Assembly (NCBI GenBank): GCA_005789685.1
Contig: SXXD01000044.1
Location: 1-12,541, forward strand
Reading direction: 5' to 3'
Length of the DNA stretch: 12,541 nucleotides
Source of the DNA: Burkholderiales bacterium
GTDB taxonomy: Bacteria; Pseudomonadota; Gammaproteobacteria; Burkholderiales; Burkholderiaceae_C
The position numbers were made by a program, and so were the translations under genes. This document shows, piece by piece, positions 6,541-12,541 of this stretch (position 1 is its first letter; the number at the start of each line of letters is the position of its first letter). Below the pieces are notes generated by a model. That model was not told the DNA's origin. It saw only the letters and a list, made by a program, of their open reading frames with translations, and ran no database searches.

Positions 6541-6547
6541 CGCTTGC

Positions 6548-6608
6548 CGTTTTTTGAAAAAGTCAATTTCTGAGCACATGGTGCACAGGCAGGCCTTTTC
6601 AAAAAACG
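6548..6608 (+). repeat. 13-base perfect inverted repeat enclosing a hairpin, upstream of pckG
   Basis: CGTTTTTTGAAAA (6548-6560) is the exact reverse complement of TTTTCAAAAAACG (6596-6608), separated by 35 bases. Inside the loop, CTG-A-GCAC / GTGC-A-CAG (6570-6588) can form a second stem around an ATG triplet. The element ends 24 bases before the pckG start codon. It could be a structured mRNA leader or paired operator half-sites. Confidence 0.5.
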
Positions 6609-6632
6609 ATTTTAAACTTTGGAACTTTCCCC

Positions 6633-8504
6633 ATGAACTCACCCGTGATGCAGGGCTTGAACCTGAACACCCCCGCCTGTGTCAAAAACCCCAAGCTGAT
6701 TGCTTGGGTGGCAGAAATGGCGGCCCTGTGCAAGCCTGCCAATGTGTACTGGTGCGATGGCTCAGAAGAAGAATACGACCGCCTTTGCCAACTTCTGGTA
6801 GACAACGGCACCTTCAAAAAGCTCAACCCCGCCAAGCGCCCCGGCAGTTTCTTAGCTTGCTCTGACCCATCCGATGTGGCCCGCGTGGAAGACCGCACTT
6901 ACATTTGCTCTGAGAAGAAAGAAAACGCCGGCCCCACCAACAATTGGATGGCGCCGGCCGAAATGCGTCAAACCTTGAACCCATTGTTCGACGGTTGCAT
7001 GCAGGGACGAACCATGTACGTGGTGCCTTTCTCCATGGGCCCCTTGGGTTCGCACATTGCCCACATCGGAATTGAACTCACAGACAGCGCCTACGTGGCC
7101 GTTAACCAAAAGCTTATGACCCGCATGGGCAAAGCTGTTTTTGACGTGATTGGCACCCATGGCGAATTTGTGCCTTGCTTGCATACCGTTGGCGCACCTT
7201 TGGTCAACGGCGCCAAAGACACCACCTCTTGGCCTTGCAACCCTACCGTCAAGTACATCGTTCACTACCCAGAAACCCGCGAAATTTGGTCTTACGGTTC
7301 TGGCTATGGCGGCAATGCCTTGCTGGGCAAAAAGTGCTTGGCCTTGCGCATCGCCTCGAGCATGGGCCGCGAACAAGGCTGGTTGGCCGAACACATGCTC
7401 ATCTTGGGCGTGACCAATCCGCAAGGAAAAAAATACCACGTGGCGGCTGCTTTTCCCAGCGCTTGCGGCAAAACGAACTTCTCCATGCTGGTGCCACCCG
7501 AAGGCTTCAATGGATGGAAAGTCACTACCATTGGCGATGACATCGCCTGGATCAAACCCCAGGCCAATGGCAAGATGATGGCCATCAACCCAGAGGCTGG
7601 TTACTTTGGCGTGGCGCCAGGCACCAACCACCACACCAACCCCAATTGCATGGCCAGCTTGGACAGAAACGTGATTTTCACCAACGTGGCTTTGACCGAT
7701 GACGGCGATGTCTGGTGGGAAGGCATGGACAAAGACACTGGCAAGTTGCCCGATCATTTGATTGACTGGCAAGGCAAAGACTGGACACCTCAAATTGCCA
7801 AAGAGACGGGCGCCAAAGCGGCTCACGCCAATGCGCGCTTCACCGTTTCAGCCATCAACAACCCCGCCCTCGACCCCGCTTGGGACGATGCCGCTGGCGT
7901 GTCCATCGATGCGTTCATCTTTGGCGGCCGCCGCTCGACCACCGTACCCTTGGTCACCGAAGCACGCAATTGGACAGAAGGCGTTTACATGGCTGCCACC
8001 ATGGGCTCTGAAACCACAGCGGCCGCCTTTGGCGCGCAAGGCGTGGTTCGCCGCGATCCTTTCGCCATGCTGCCTTTTTGTGGTTACAACATGAGCGACT
8101 ATTTCCAACACTGGCTCGATGTGGGCGCCAAGGTGCAAGCTGGTGGCCACAAGCTACCCAGCATCTACTGCGTCAACTGGTTCCGCAAAGACGAGGCCGG
8201 CAAGTTTGTCTGGCCCGGTTATGGCGACAACATGCGCGTCTTGAAGTGGATGATCGATCGCTTGGAAGGTCAGGCACAAGGTCAAGAAACCATTTTCGGC
8301 ATTACGCCCACTTACGGCGAGTTGAATTGGACAGGTTTGAGCTTCACAGCCGATCAATTCAAAACGGTCACCAGCATCGACAAGGCTGCTTGGCAACAAG
8401 AACTGCAATTGCACAACACACACTTTGAGCAATTGGCCTACAACATGCCCAAAGCCTTGCTTGACACCAAAGCGGCATTGGCCCAACGCTTAGCAGCTGT
8501 CTGA
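6633..8504 (+). CDS. pckG: Phosphoenolpyruvate carboxykinase (GTP)
   Basis: This 623-residue cytoplasmic enzyme converts oxaloacetate and GTP to PEP, GDP and CO2, the entry step of gluconeogenesis, and can run in reverse for anaplerosis. It is the GTP-type enzyme, not the shorter ATP-type PckA. Visible signatures are the substrate-binding arginine in ARVEDRT (R84), [21 protein letters not shown] (220-240, metal-ligand lysine in KK), AEHMLILG (H254), the nucleotide P-loop FPSACGKTN (274-282) with the reactive cysteine C278, GDDIAW (301-306, metal aspartates) and [11 protein letters not shown] (431-441). Length is normal for the family and nothing is missing. ATG 6633 fits the family's N-terminus, but only a weak GGAA lies upstream. 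A repeat-rich leader precedes it, and an EamA exporter gene follows with no gap. Confidence 0.97.
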   Translation: MNSPVMQGLNLNTPACVKNPKLIAWVAEMAALCKPANVYWCDGSEEEYDRLCQLLVDNGTFKKLNPAKRPGSFLACSDPSDVARVEDRTYICSEKKENAGPTNNWMAPAEMRQTLNPLFDGCMQGRTMYVVPFSMGPLGSHIAHIGIELTDSAYVAVNQKLMTRMGKAVFDVIGTHGEFVPCLHTVGAPLVNGAKDTTSWPCNPTVKYIVHYPETREIWSYGSGYGGNALLGKKCLALRIASSMGREQGWLAEHMLILGVTNPQGKKYHVAAAFPSACGKTNFSMLVPPEGFNGWKVTTIGDDIAWIKPQANGKMMAINPEAGYFGVAPGTNHHTNPNCMASLDRNVIFTNVALTDDGDVWWEGMDKDTGKLPDHLIDWQGKDWTPQIAKETGAKAAHANARFTVSAINNPALDPAWDDAAGVSIDAFIFGGRRSTTVPLVTEARNWTEGVYMAATMGSETTAAAFGAQGVVRRDPFAMLPFCGYNMSDYFQHWLDVGAKVQAGGHKLPSIYCVNWFRKDEAGKFVWPGYGDNMRVLKWMIDRLEGQAQGQETIFGITPTYGELNWTGLSFTADQFKTVTSIDKAAWQQELQLHNTHFEQLAYNMPKALLDTKAALAQRLAAV

Positions 8505-9421
8505 CTACCGCTGCCTCGCGCCAAAAATTAGCGCAAGTTTTAATTTGGGTCACACCGGCCTTGTGGTCGGTGAACTACATCGTTGCCAAAACCGCCCCCG
8601 GCATCATCAGCCCCCATGTGTTGGCATTGGGTCGGTGGTTTTTAGCGGGCCTTATTTTGGCCTTCATTGCGCGCAGTGAGCTTTGGCAAGAACGTCAGAG
8701 CACATTGAACTCTTGGAAGCAATATTTGGTTTTGGGTAGTTTAGGCATGCTCATTTGCGGTGCCTGGGTTTACTGGGCCGCAGAAACAACCACGGCCATC
8801 AACATCGCACTGATCTACGCAGCCTCGCCCGTTTTGATTACGCTCGGTGCTGTTATCGGCCTGAAAGAGTCGTTTTCTTGGCGGCAGTCTCTGGGGGTTG
8901 TCATTGCTTTGCTGGGCGTTTTGCACGTGGTTGTCAAAGGCCAGTGGGCAGCACTGTCGCAAGTCGTTTGGGTTTTCGGTGATGGCCTCGTGGTCATTGC
9001 CATGGTGGCATGGGCCGCCTATGCTTTGCTGCTTAAAAAGTGGGCAAGCCCCTTGAGCTCAACAGCCCGGTTGGCTGCCACTTGTTTTGCCGGTAGCCTT
9101 GTTTTGCTTCCCTTGGCAATCACCGAATGGGCCGCAACAGAGCATGCCGGATGGAGCGACAGTGCCAGCCTACTTGTCGTAGCAGCAGCAGTTTTTCCAG
9201 GCGTAGGCGCTTATTGGGCATATGGTTTTTGCCAGAAAACTTTAGGCGCCAGCCGCGTCGCTACCAGCCTTTACTTAGGCCCTTTGTACGGCGGCTTGGT
9301 AGCGTGGCTCTTCTTGGGTGAAACCTTGGGATGGCATCACGCTGTAGGCGCTGCTTTCATTTTGCCAGGCATTTATCTGGCTTCGCAAAAGGCAGCGGCT
9401 GGCAGCTCAGATCAAATGTAG
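8501..9421 (+). CDS. EamA/DMT-family exporter
   Basis: This is an inner-membrane drug/metabolite transporter-superfamily protein, probably exporting an amino acid or other small metabolite; the substrate is unknown. About ten hydrophobic spans form two EamA repeats. The second repeat contains [43 protein letters not shown] sequence characteristic of the family, then [23 protein letters not shown]. The frame is open from 8465, but no ATG, GTG or TTG occurs before TTG 8561, and starting there would lose the front of the first span ([11 protein letters not shown]). CTG at 8501, overlapping the pckG stop as CTGA, gives [18 protein letters not shown] and a normal length of 306 residues, so I placed the start there. 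A start at 8561 (286 residues) is the alternative. Its 3' end overlaps the convergent gene by 10 bases. Confidence 0.85.
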   Translation: MTTAASRQKLAQVLIWVTPALWSVNYIVAKTAPGIISPHVLALGRWFLAGLILAFIARSELWQERQSTLNSWKQYLVLGSLGMLICGAWVYWAAETTTAINIALIYAASPVLITLGAVIGLKESFSWRQSLGVVIALLGVLHVVVKGQWAALSQVVWVFGDGLVVIAMVAWAAYALLLKKWASPLSSTARLAATCFAGSLVLLPLAITEWAATEHAGWSDSASLLVVAAAVFPGVGAYWAYGFCQKTLGASRVATSLYLGPLYGGLVAWLFLGETLGWHHAVGAAFILPGIYLASQKAAAGSSDQM

Positions 9422-9906
9422 TATTGACGGTTTTGCAACATGCGGGCAACTCTGCGCTGGGTGCTGTTTTCACCGAAAAGTTCTTGCTCGTCACTGCGGT
9501 TCATTGCGGTTTGCAACTCTGACATCAAGCGGGCATCGGTTTGGGCAATGGCCCACAAACGCTCATCTGATCGGCTTTGCGCCATGCGGGCTGACCAAGC
9601 GTCCAAACCCTGCTTCATTTGAATGGCCATTGTTTTGGAGACGCCAGCAAACAAGCCAACGGCTGCAAATGCCACCGCCCAAAGCGCAACCCATGCTGCC
9701 AGCAAATGCCCGTCAGCCCATGTGTCCATCATCTGATCGGCCACAACCACAAAGGCCGCAACGATGGCAGACAAAAGAATGGCGGCCAAGGTGCGTGTTG
9801 GGCTGAAACTGTCGCTCAAGCGCTTGAAGTTGGCAACGACTTGCTCGGCACGCTCGACGCCAGGGTGTGTCAAGGGGTAATCTAAGTGGACAGAATTGCG
9901 GTTCAT
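9412..9906 (-). CDS. Two-span membrane protein of unknown function
   Basis: This 164-residue protein begins MNRNSVHLDYPLTHPGVERAEQ, has two hydrophobic helices (about 39-57 and 68-88) joined by a short loop with acidic residues (DQMMDTWADGH), and a C-terminal hydrophilic, probably helical region (about 95-164) ending QNRQYYI. ATG 9906 is preceded by AAGGA with an 8-base gap. An upstream in-frame ATG (9924) lacks this support. The gene overlaps the convergent exporter gene by 10 bases at the 3' end and diverges from the LysR gene. It resembles hypothetical proteins of Burkholderiales, but I recognise no named domain and assign no function. Confidence 0.8.
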   Translation of the reverse strand: MNRNSVHLDYPLTHPGVERAEQVVANFKRLSDSFSPTRTLAAILLSAIVAAFVVVADQMMDTWADGHLLAAWVALWAVAFAAVGLFAGVSKTMAIQMKQGLDAWSARMAQSRSDERLWAIAQTDARLMSELQTAMNRSDEQELFGENSTQRRVARMLQNRQYYI

Positions 9907-9994
9907 TTTGATTTCCTTTTTCATTAAGCTAATTCATGGGGCCTAAGCGTTGGGTAAAACCTACTTTTTGCTTGACCATGTATGAATCATAGGG

Positions 9995-10023
9995 TTTACT
10001 CTAGTATTGTTCAACTTTATATT
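9995..10023 (+). promoter_or_regulatory. Candidate sigma-70 promoter of the LysR gene
   Basis: TTTACT (9995-10000) and TATATT (10018-10023) are separated by 17 bases and match consensus at 4/6 and 5/6 positions. The start would fall near 10030, about 20 bases before the ATG. TATGAAT (9981-9987) and ATTCATA (10037-10043) form an inverted pair flanking the promoter and could be autoregulatory sites. Confidence 0.35.
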
Positions 10024-10049
10024 CATGATGATTAACATTCATAATAGAA

Positions 10050-11027
10050 ATGATTGAGGCTGTCCAAACCAATTTCCGAACCTTGGACCTGAATTTACTT
10101 CGGGTCTTTGATGAGGTCATGGCTGAAAAAAGCCTGACCAAAGCTGCACGCAATTTGTCCATCACGCAACCCGCTGTGAGCAATGCGCTGCGACGCCTTC
10201 GAGAAACCTTAGGGGACGACCTGGTTCGCCGCGATGGCCATGGCATCACACCCACACCCTTTGCACTGATGCTTTGGCCTAACGTCAGAGCAGCCCTGGA
10301 CCAATTGCAAACCGCCTTGGCGCCTCAACACTTCATTCCGGCCGAAGCTCGCAATTCTTTTGTCATGGCCATGGCCGACGCCACCGCTGCCGAGTTGATG
10401 GGAAATTTGGGTCAGGCGCTTGAGAAGCAAGCGCCCAATGTCTCAATTCGCGTTTTGCCGCTGACCACCCGCGACCCCAGAAACATGCTGAACGAAGGCG
10501 TTGTCGATTTGGCATTGGGTTATTTTCCAGCCGTCTTGGCAGACCTCACGGCGAAAGCACAGTCAGGTGAGGCGCTTGCGTACGAGCACCAGCGCTTGTA
10601 TGACGGTGAGTATGTGTGTGTGATGCGCCGCAAGCATCCCTTAGCGCAAAAGAACATCAGCTTGGAAGAATTTTGCAATGCACGGCACTTGCTAGTGAGT
10701 TTTTCAGGTCGCCCCTATGGCTTTATCGATGAGGCTTTGGCATCGATTGGCAAACAGCGGCGCGTGGTCATGACCGTGAACCAGTTTTTCACGGCGGGCC
10801 GCGTGGTTGTGAACTCTGATCTGCTGACTGTTTTGCCTAAGCATTTTGTGCCCACGACGGGCATTGCCAAAGAACTGTTCATGTGCGAGTTGCCTTTCAA
10901 AGTTCCCACCTTGCATGTGGATGCTGTGTGGCACAAACGCAAGCATGCGCAAAGCGAACACAGATGGTTAAGGGCGCAGCTGATCGACATTGCGCGCGAC
11001 GTTTTTAAAAGTGCAAGGCCGTCATGA
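10050..11027 (+). CDS. LysR-family transcriptional regulator
   Basis: This 325-residue cytoplasmic DNA-binding protein has the family's winged helix-turn-helix at the N-terminus: LDLNLLRVFDEVMAEKSLTKAARNLSITQPAVSNALRRLRETLGDDLVRR-type sequence (about 12-61, recognition helix near 38-50). A periplasmic-binding-protein-like effector domain (about 95-305) follows. The overall pattern resembles the NodD/NahR/LinR-like branch, whose members often respond to aromatic or related small molecules, but the ligand cannot be read here. The ATG at 10050 lacks a visible ribosome binding site; CATAAT four bases upstream could be an alternative -10 for a leaderless mRNA. It diverges from the two-span membrane protein gene across 143 bases, and LysR regulators often control their divergent neighbour. 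The stop overlaps the next gene's start (ATGA). Confidence 0.93.
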   Translation: MIEAVQTNFRTLDLNLLRVFDEVMAEKSLTKAARNLSITQPAVSNALRRLRETLGDDLVRRDGHGITPTPFALMLWPNVRAALDQLQTALAPQHFIPAEARNSFVMAMADATAAELMGNLGQALEKQAPNVSIRVLPLTTRDPRNMLNEGVVDLALGYFPAVLADLTAKAQSGEALAYEHQRLYDGEYVCVMRRKHPLAQKNISLEEFCNARHLLVSFSGRPYGFIDEALASIGKQRRVVMTVNQFFTAGRVVVNSDLLTVLPKHFVPTTGIAKELFMCELPFKVPTLHVDAVWHKRKHAQSEHRWLRAQLIDIARDVFKSARPS

Positions 11028-11851
11028 ACATTCAATTGCTTTCTGATTTACATCTTGAAACGCATCCGCATTTTGTGCCAAAGATCTCGCCATTGGCGGA
11101 TGCGCTTGTGCTGGCGGGAGACATTGGCTCCTACCAAAGCGGCTCGATGCTGTTTGATCAACAAGACACTGATTTCGGTTTGGCTAGATTTTCACCACGC
11201 AAAGATTTGGCTGCATGGCCCGTACCCGTTTTCTTTGTGCCTGGCAATCATGAATACGACGGCTTGCCTTTTGAAGAAGCCGATGCACGGCTGCGCGAGA
11301 CATGCGAGCGACTGGAGATCACTTTCTTGCATCAACGGGTTGTTGTGATGCAGGGTGTGCGCTTGATAGGCTGCACCTTGTGGAGCGATTTTGAAGCCTT
11401 GGTGCCTCTGAGTGGGCCCCTCACACAACAACTCCAAGCACGCCAAAAAGCAGAGCGCGCGGGTGATTTTTACCTGCGCAAAACGGGCACCACTTTGAAT
11501 GGTCACCCCTTTTTGTCAGCGGCCGTGAGGGCCAAAGCGCAAGACGATCAGGCCTGGCTAAGCAACGCACTGTCAGAAAGTTTTGAAGGCCCCACAGTGG
11601 TGATCACGCACTTTGCGCCCAGCTTAAAAAGTGCCGATCCACGCTATGGCCTGACACCTGGCACGGCAGGTTTTTGCAACGCGCTGGACCACCTAATGCC
11701 CAAGGCCCACGTGTGGTTGCATGGCCATTTGCATTGCGCGCATGATTATGTTCACCACGGTTGTCGTGTGCTTGCCAACCCATTTGGCTATGCTCGCAAG
11801 AACGAGCAAATCAAGTTTGACCCGCAAAAATTAGTGCGTGTGGCGGTCTAG
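11024..11851 (+). CDS. Calcineurin-like metallophosphoesterase
   Basis: This 275-residue protein has the dinuclear metal centre of the calcineurin-like phosphoesterase fold: SDLHLE (D8, H10), AGDIG (D33), PGNHEYD (N75, H76), ITHFAPS (H196) and LHGHLHC (H235, H237). All expected metal ligands are present, so it should be an active phosphoesterase. The substrate (phosphomonoester, cyclic nucleotide, nucleotide or other) is not evident. The ATG at 11024 overlaps the LysR stop as ATGA, which indicates translational coupling and one transcript. No signal peptide is visible, so a cytoplasmic location is expected. Its stop codon TAG shares the tetranucleotide CTAG with the stop of the convergent TetR gene. 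Confidence 0.92.
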   Translation: MNIQLLSDLHLETHPHFVPKISPLADALVLAGDIGSYQSGSMLFDQQDTDFGLARFSPRKDLAAWPVPVFFVPGNHEYDGLPFEEADARLRETCERLEITFLHQRVVVMQGVRLIGCTLWSDFEALVPLSGPLTQQLQARQKAERAGDFYLRKTGTTLNGHPFLSAAVRAKAQDDQAWLSNALSESFEGPTVVITHFAPSLKSADPRYGLTPGTAGFCNALDHLMPKAHVWLHGHLHCAHDYVHHGCRVLANPFGYARKNEQIKFDPQKLVRVAV

Positions 11852-12525
11852 CTTGCTTTCGTTTTTCTGACCATCAAACCATCAAAACAGGTGGTCATCA
11901 CCATCTCAATGATTTCTTCATTGCTGTGAAGTTCGCTCATTTTCAGAAACTCCACCACCGGATCGCAAGCGCGGGCATACAAGGTGTAAAGCACCGTAAT
12001 GGGCGGCAAGGCCGCATTGATAAAGCCTTCCTTCTGCGCTTGAACAATCCACGCGCCGAGCAGGTCACTCACTTTCATCAGCCCATCCATGTAGGGACGG
12101 CTGGCCATGAGGCTGGCGCGCAAGCTAGAGTTGTGGCTAGGCAAGGTTGGCATTTGCCCGGCCAGTTTCAATTGCAAGGTCCAGCGTGTGGAGGCTTTGA
12201 GTTTGTACAAAGCGACGCTGGTCCGCGCACCTTCAAATTCTGCCTCTGTGTTGTCTGCAGATTGCGCATTGAGATCTTCTAAATACCCTTGTGCTTTTTG
12301 AATGGCTTGCACCATGGCGGCGCAAGCCAATTCTTCCTTGCTGTTGAAGTGCTTGTAAAGGCTTGCCTTGGCAATACCGACTTCTGCAGCAACCTCATCG
12401 ACCGTCATGGCGTCAAAGCCTTTTTCAGACAAAAGCCGATTGACCGAAGCTGTAATCGCTTGCTCTCTGGCCTCTAGCATTTGGGCTTTGAAAGACTTTT
12501 TGAGGGGCTCAAGGGTTGCGGTCAT
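11848..12525 (-). CDS. TetR/AcrR-family transcriptional regulator
   Basis: This 225-residue DNA-binding protein has a TetR N-terminal domain (about 20-68) with the helix-turn-helix MTVDEVAAEVGIAKASLYKHF (40-60) and the typical continuation NSKEELACAAM. The C-terminal ligand/dimer domain (about 85-220) is all-helical and not assignable to a ligand class. TetR proteins usually repress a neighbouring gene, often an efflux pump or catabolic enzyme; the upstream neighbour lies outside this window, so the target is not visible. The ATG at 12525 has no ribosome binding site (the six bases before it are GCCTCC), and a TAAAAT box ends six bases upstream, suggesting a leaderless mRNA. Confidence 0.93.
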   Translation of the reverse strand: MTATLEPLKKSFKAQMLEAREQAITASVNRLLSEKGFDAMTVDEVAAEVGIAKASLYKHFNSKEELACAAMVQAIQKAQGYLEDLNAQSADNTEAEFEGARTSVALYKLKASTRWTLQLKLAGQMPTLPSHNSSLRASLMASRPYMDGLMKVSDLLGAWIVQAQKEGFINAALPPITVLYTLYARACDPVVEFLKMSELHSNEEIIEMVMTTCFDGLMVRKTKAS

Positions 12526-12537
12526 GGAGGCATTTTA
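12526..12537 (-). promoter_or_regulatory. -10 box of the TetR gene, leaderless geometry
   Basis: On the minus strand TAAAAT (12537-12532) is followed by GCCTCC and the ATG at 12525. A sigma-70 start would fall at the start codon itself. The six intervening bases resemble the anti-Shine-Dalgarno, not a ribosome binding site. The -35 would lie beyond the window edge, so the promoter is only half visible. Confidence 0.45.
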
Positions 12538-12541
12538 GCGA

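Larger units (their letters stand above)
6401..6632. other. Intergenic region upstream of pckG, rich in repeats
   Basis: I see no credible protein-coding gene in these 232 bases. The region holds, in order, an A-run that is complementary to the terminator T-run, a 17-base palindrome (6437-6453), an 11-base tandem repeat (6519-6540), and a 13-base inverted repeat around a small hairpin (6548-6608). TAAAAT at 6505-6510 is a possible -10 box but has no good -35 at normal spacing, so the pckG promoter is not fixed. The density of symmetric elements suggests dedicated control of pckG. Confidence 0.55.

Noticed and set aside
6852..7826. A 324-codon open frame on the minus strand, antisense to pckG
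   Set aside because: It lies entirely opposite the conserved pckG coding frame, has no ribosome site that I can see, and its His/Gly/Val-rich translation matches nothing known.
9907..9924. Start of the two-span membrane protein at the ATG ending at 9924
   Set aside because: AAGGA is correctly spaced for the ATG at 9906 and lies inside the longer version, so the shorter start is preferred.
1..12541. CRISPR array, phage, transposon, tRNA or defence system
   Set aside because: No regularly spaced repeats, no transposase or integrase frame, no terminal inverted repeats and no tRNA-like segment were seen. All sizeable genes belong to ordinary metabolic, repair or regulatory families.

Overview
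The window looks like chromosomal DNA from a betaproteobacterium of the order Burkholderiales, probably family Comamonadaceae (Limnohabitans/Rhodoferax-like). This is an inference. It rests on the resemblance of the NrtA, NrtB, PckG and MetH-module proteins to those of that group, on methionine synthase being present as a separate N-terminal module, and on TAAAAT/TACAAT boxes placed just before start codons. I see no rRNA, tRNA, CRISPR array, insertion sequence, phage gene or toxin-antitoxin pair. Most of the window is ordinary housekeeping and accessory metabolism, and I found no convincing new multi-gene system. The most interesting material is regulatory and at gene boundaries.

Left part, minus strand (1-2932): a nitrate-type ABC transporter operon, nrtA (Tat-type substrate-binding protein), nrtB (permease) and nrtD (ATPase, cut by the left edge). 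The genes are tightly packed: a 6-base gap, then an 11-base overlap. Upstream lies a near-consensus sigma-54 promoter (2969-2986), which fits nitrogen control. Further up on the same strand is metH1 (3141-4187), a stand-alone zinc-dependent homocysteine methyltransferase module of cobalamin-dependent methionine synthase. No gene for the rest of the enzyme is next to it.

Middle, plus strand (4300-9421): recQ helicase diverges from metH1 across a 112-base promoter region. A 44-residue single-membrane-span protein follows (6195-6329) and is closed by two tandem Rho-independent terminators. A 232-base region rich in inverted and direct repeats then leads into pckG (GTP-dependent PEP carboxykinase). 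pckG is followed without a gap by an EamA/DMT-family exporter that seems to start at a CTG codon overlapping the pckG stop.

Right part (9412-12541): a two-span membrane protein of unknown function (minus strand), whose 3' end overlaps the exporter's 3' end. Next is a divergent LysR-type regulator (plus), translationally coupled by ATGA to a calcineurin-like metallophosphoesterase. Last is a TetR-family regulator (minus), whose stop codon shares one CTAG with the phosphoesterase stop.

How the genes fit together: nrtABD imports nitrate when nitrogen is scarce. metH1 contributes to methionine regeneration. recQ serves DNA repair. pckG links the TCA cycle to gluconeogenesis or anaplerosis. The functional link between pckG and its exporter neighbour, and the targets of the LysR and TetR regulators, cannot be read from the sequence.
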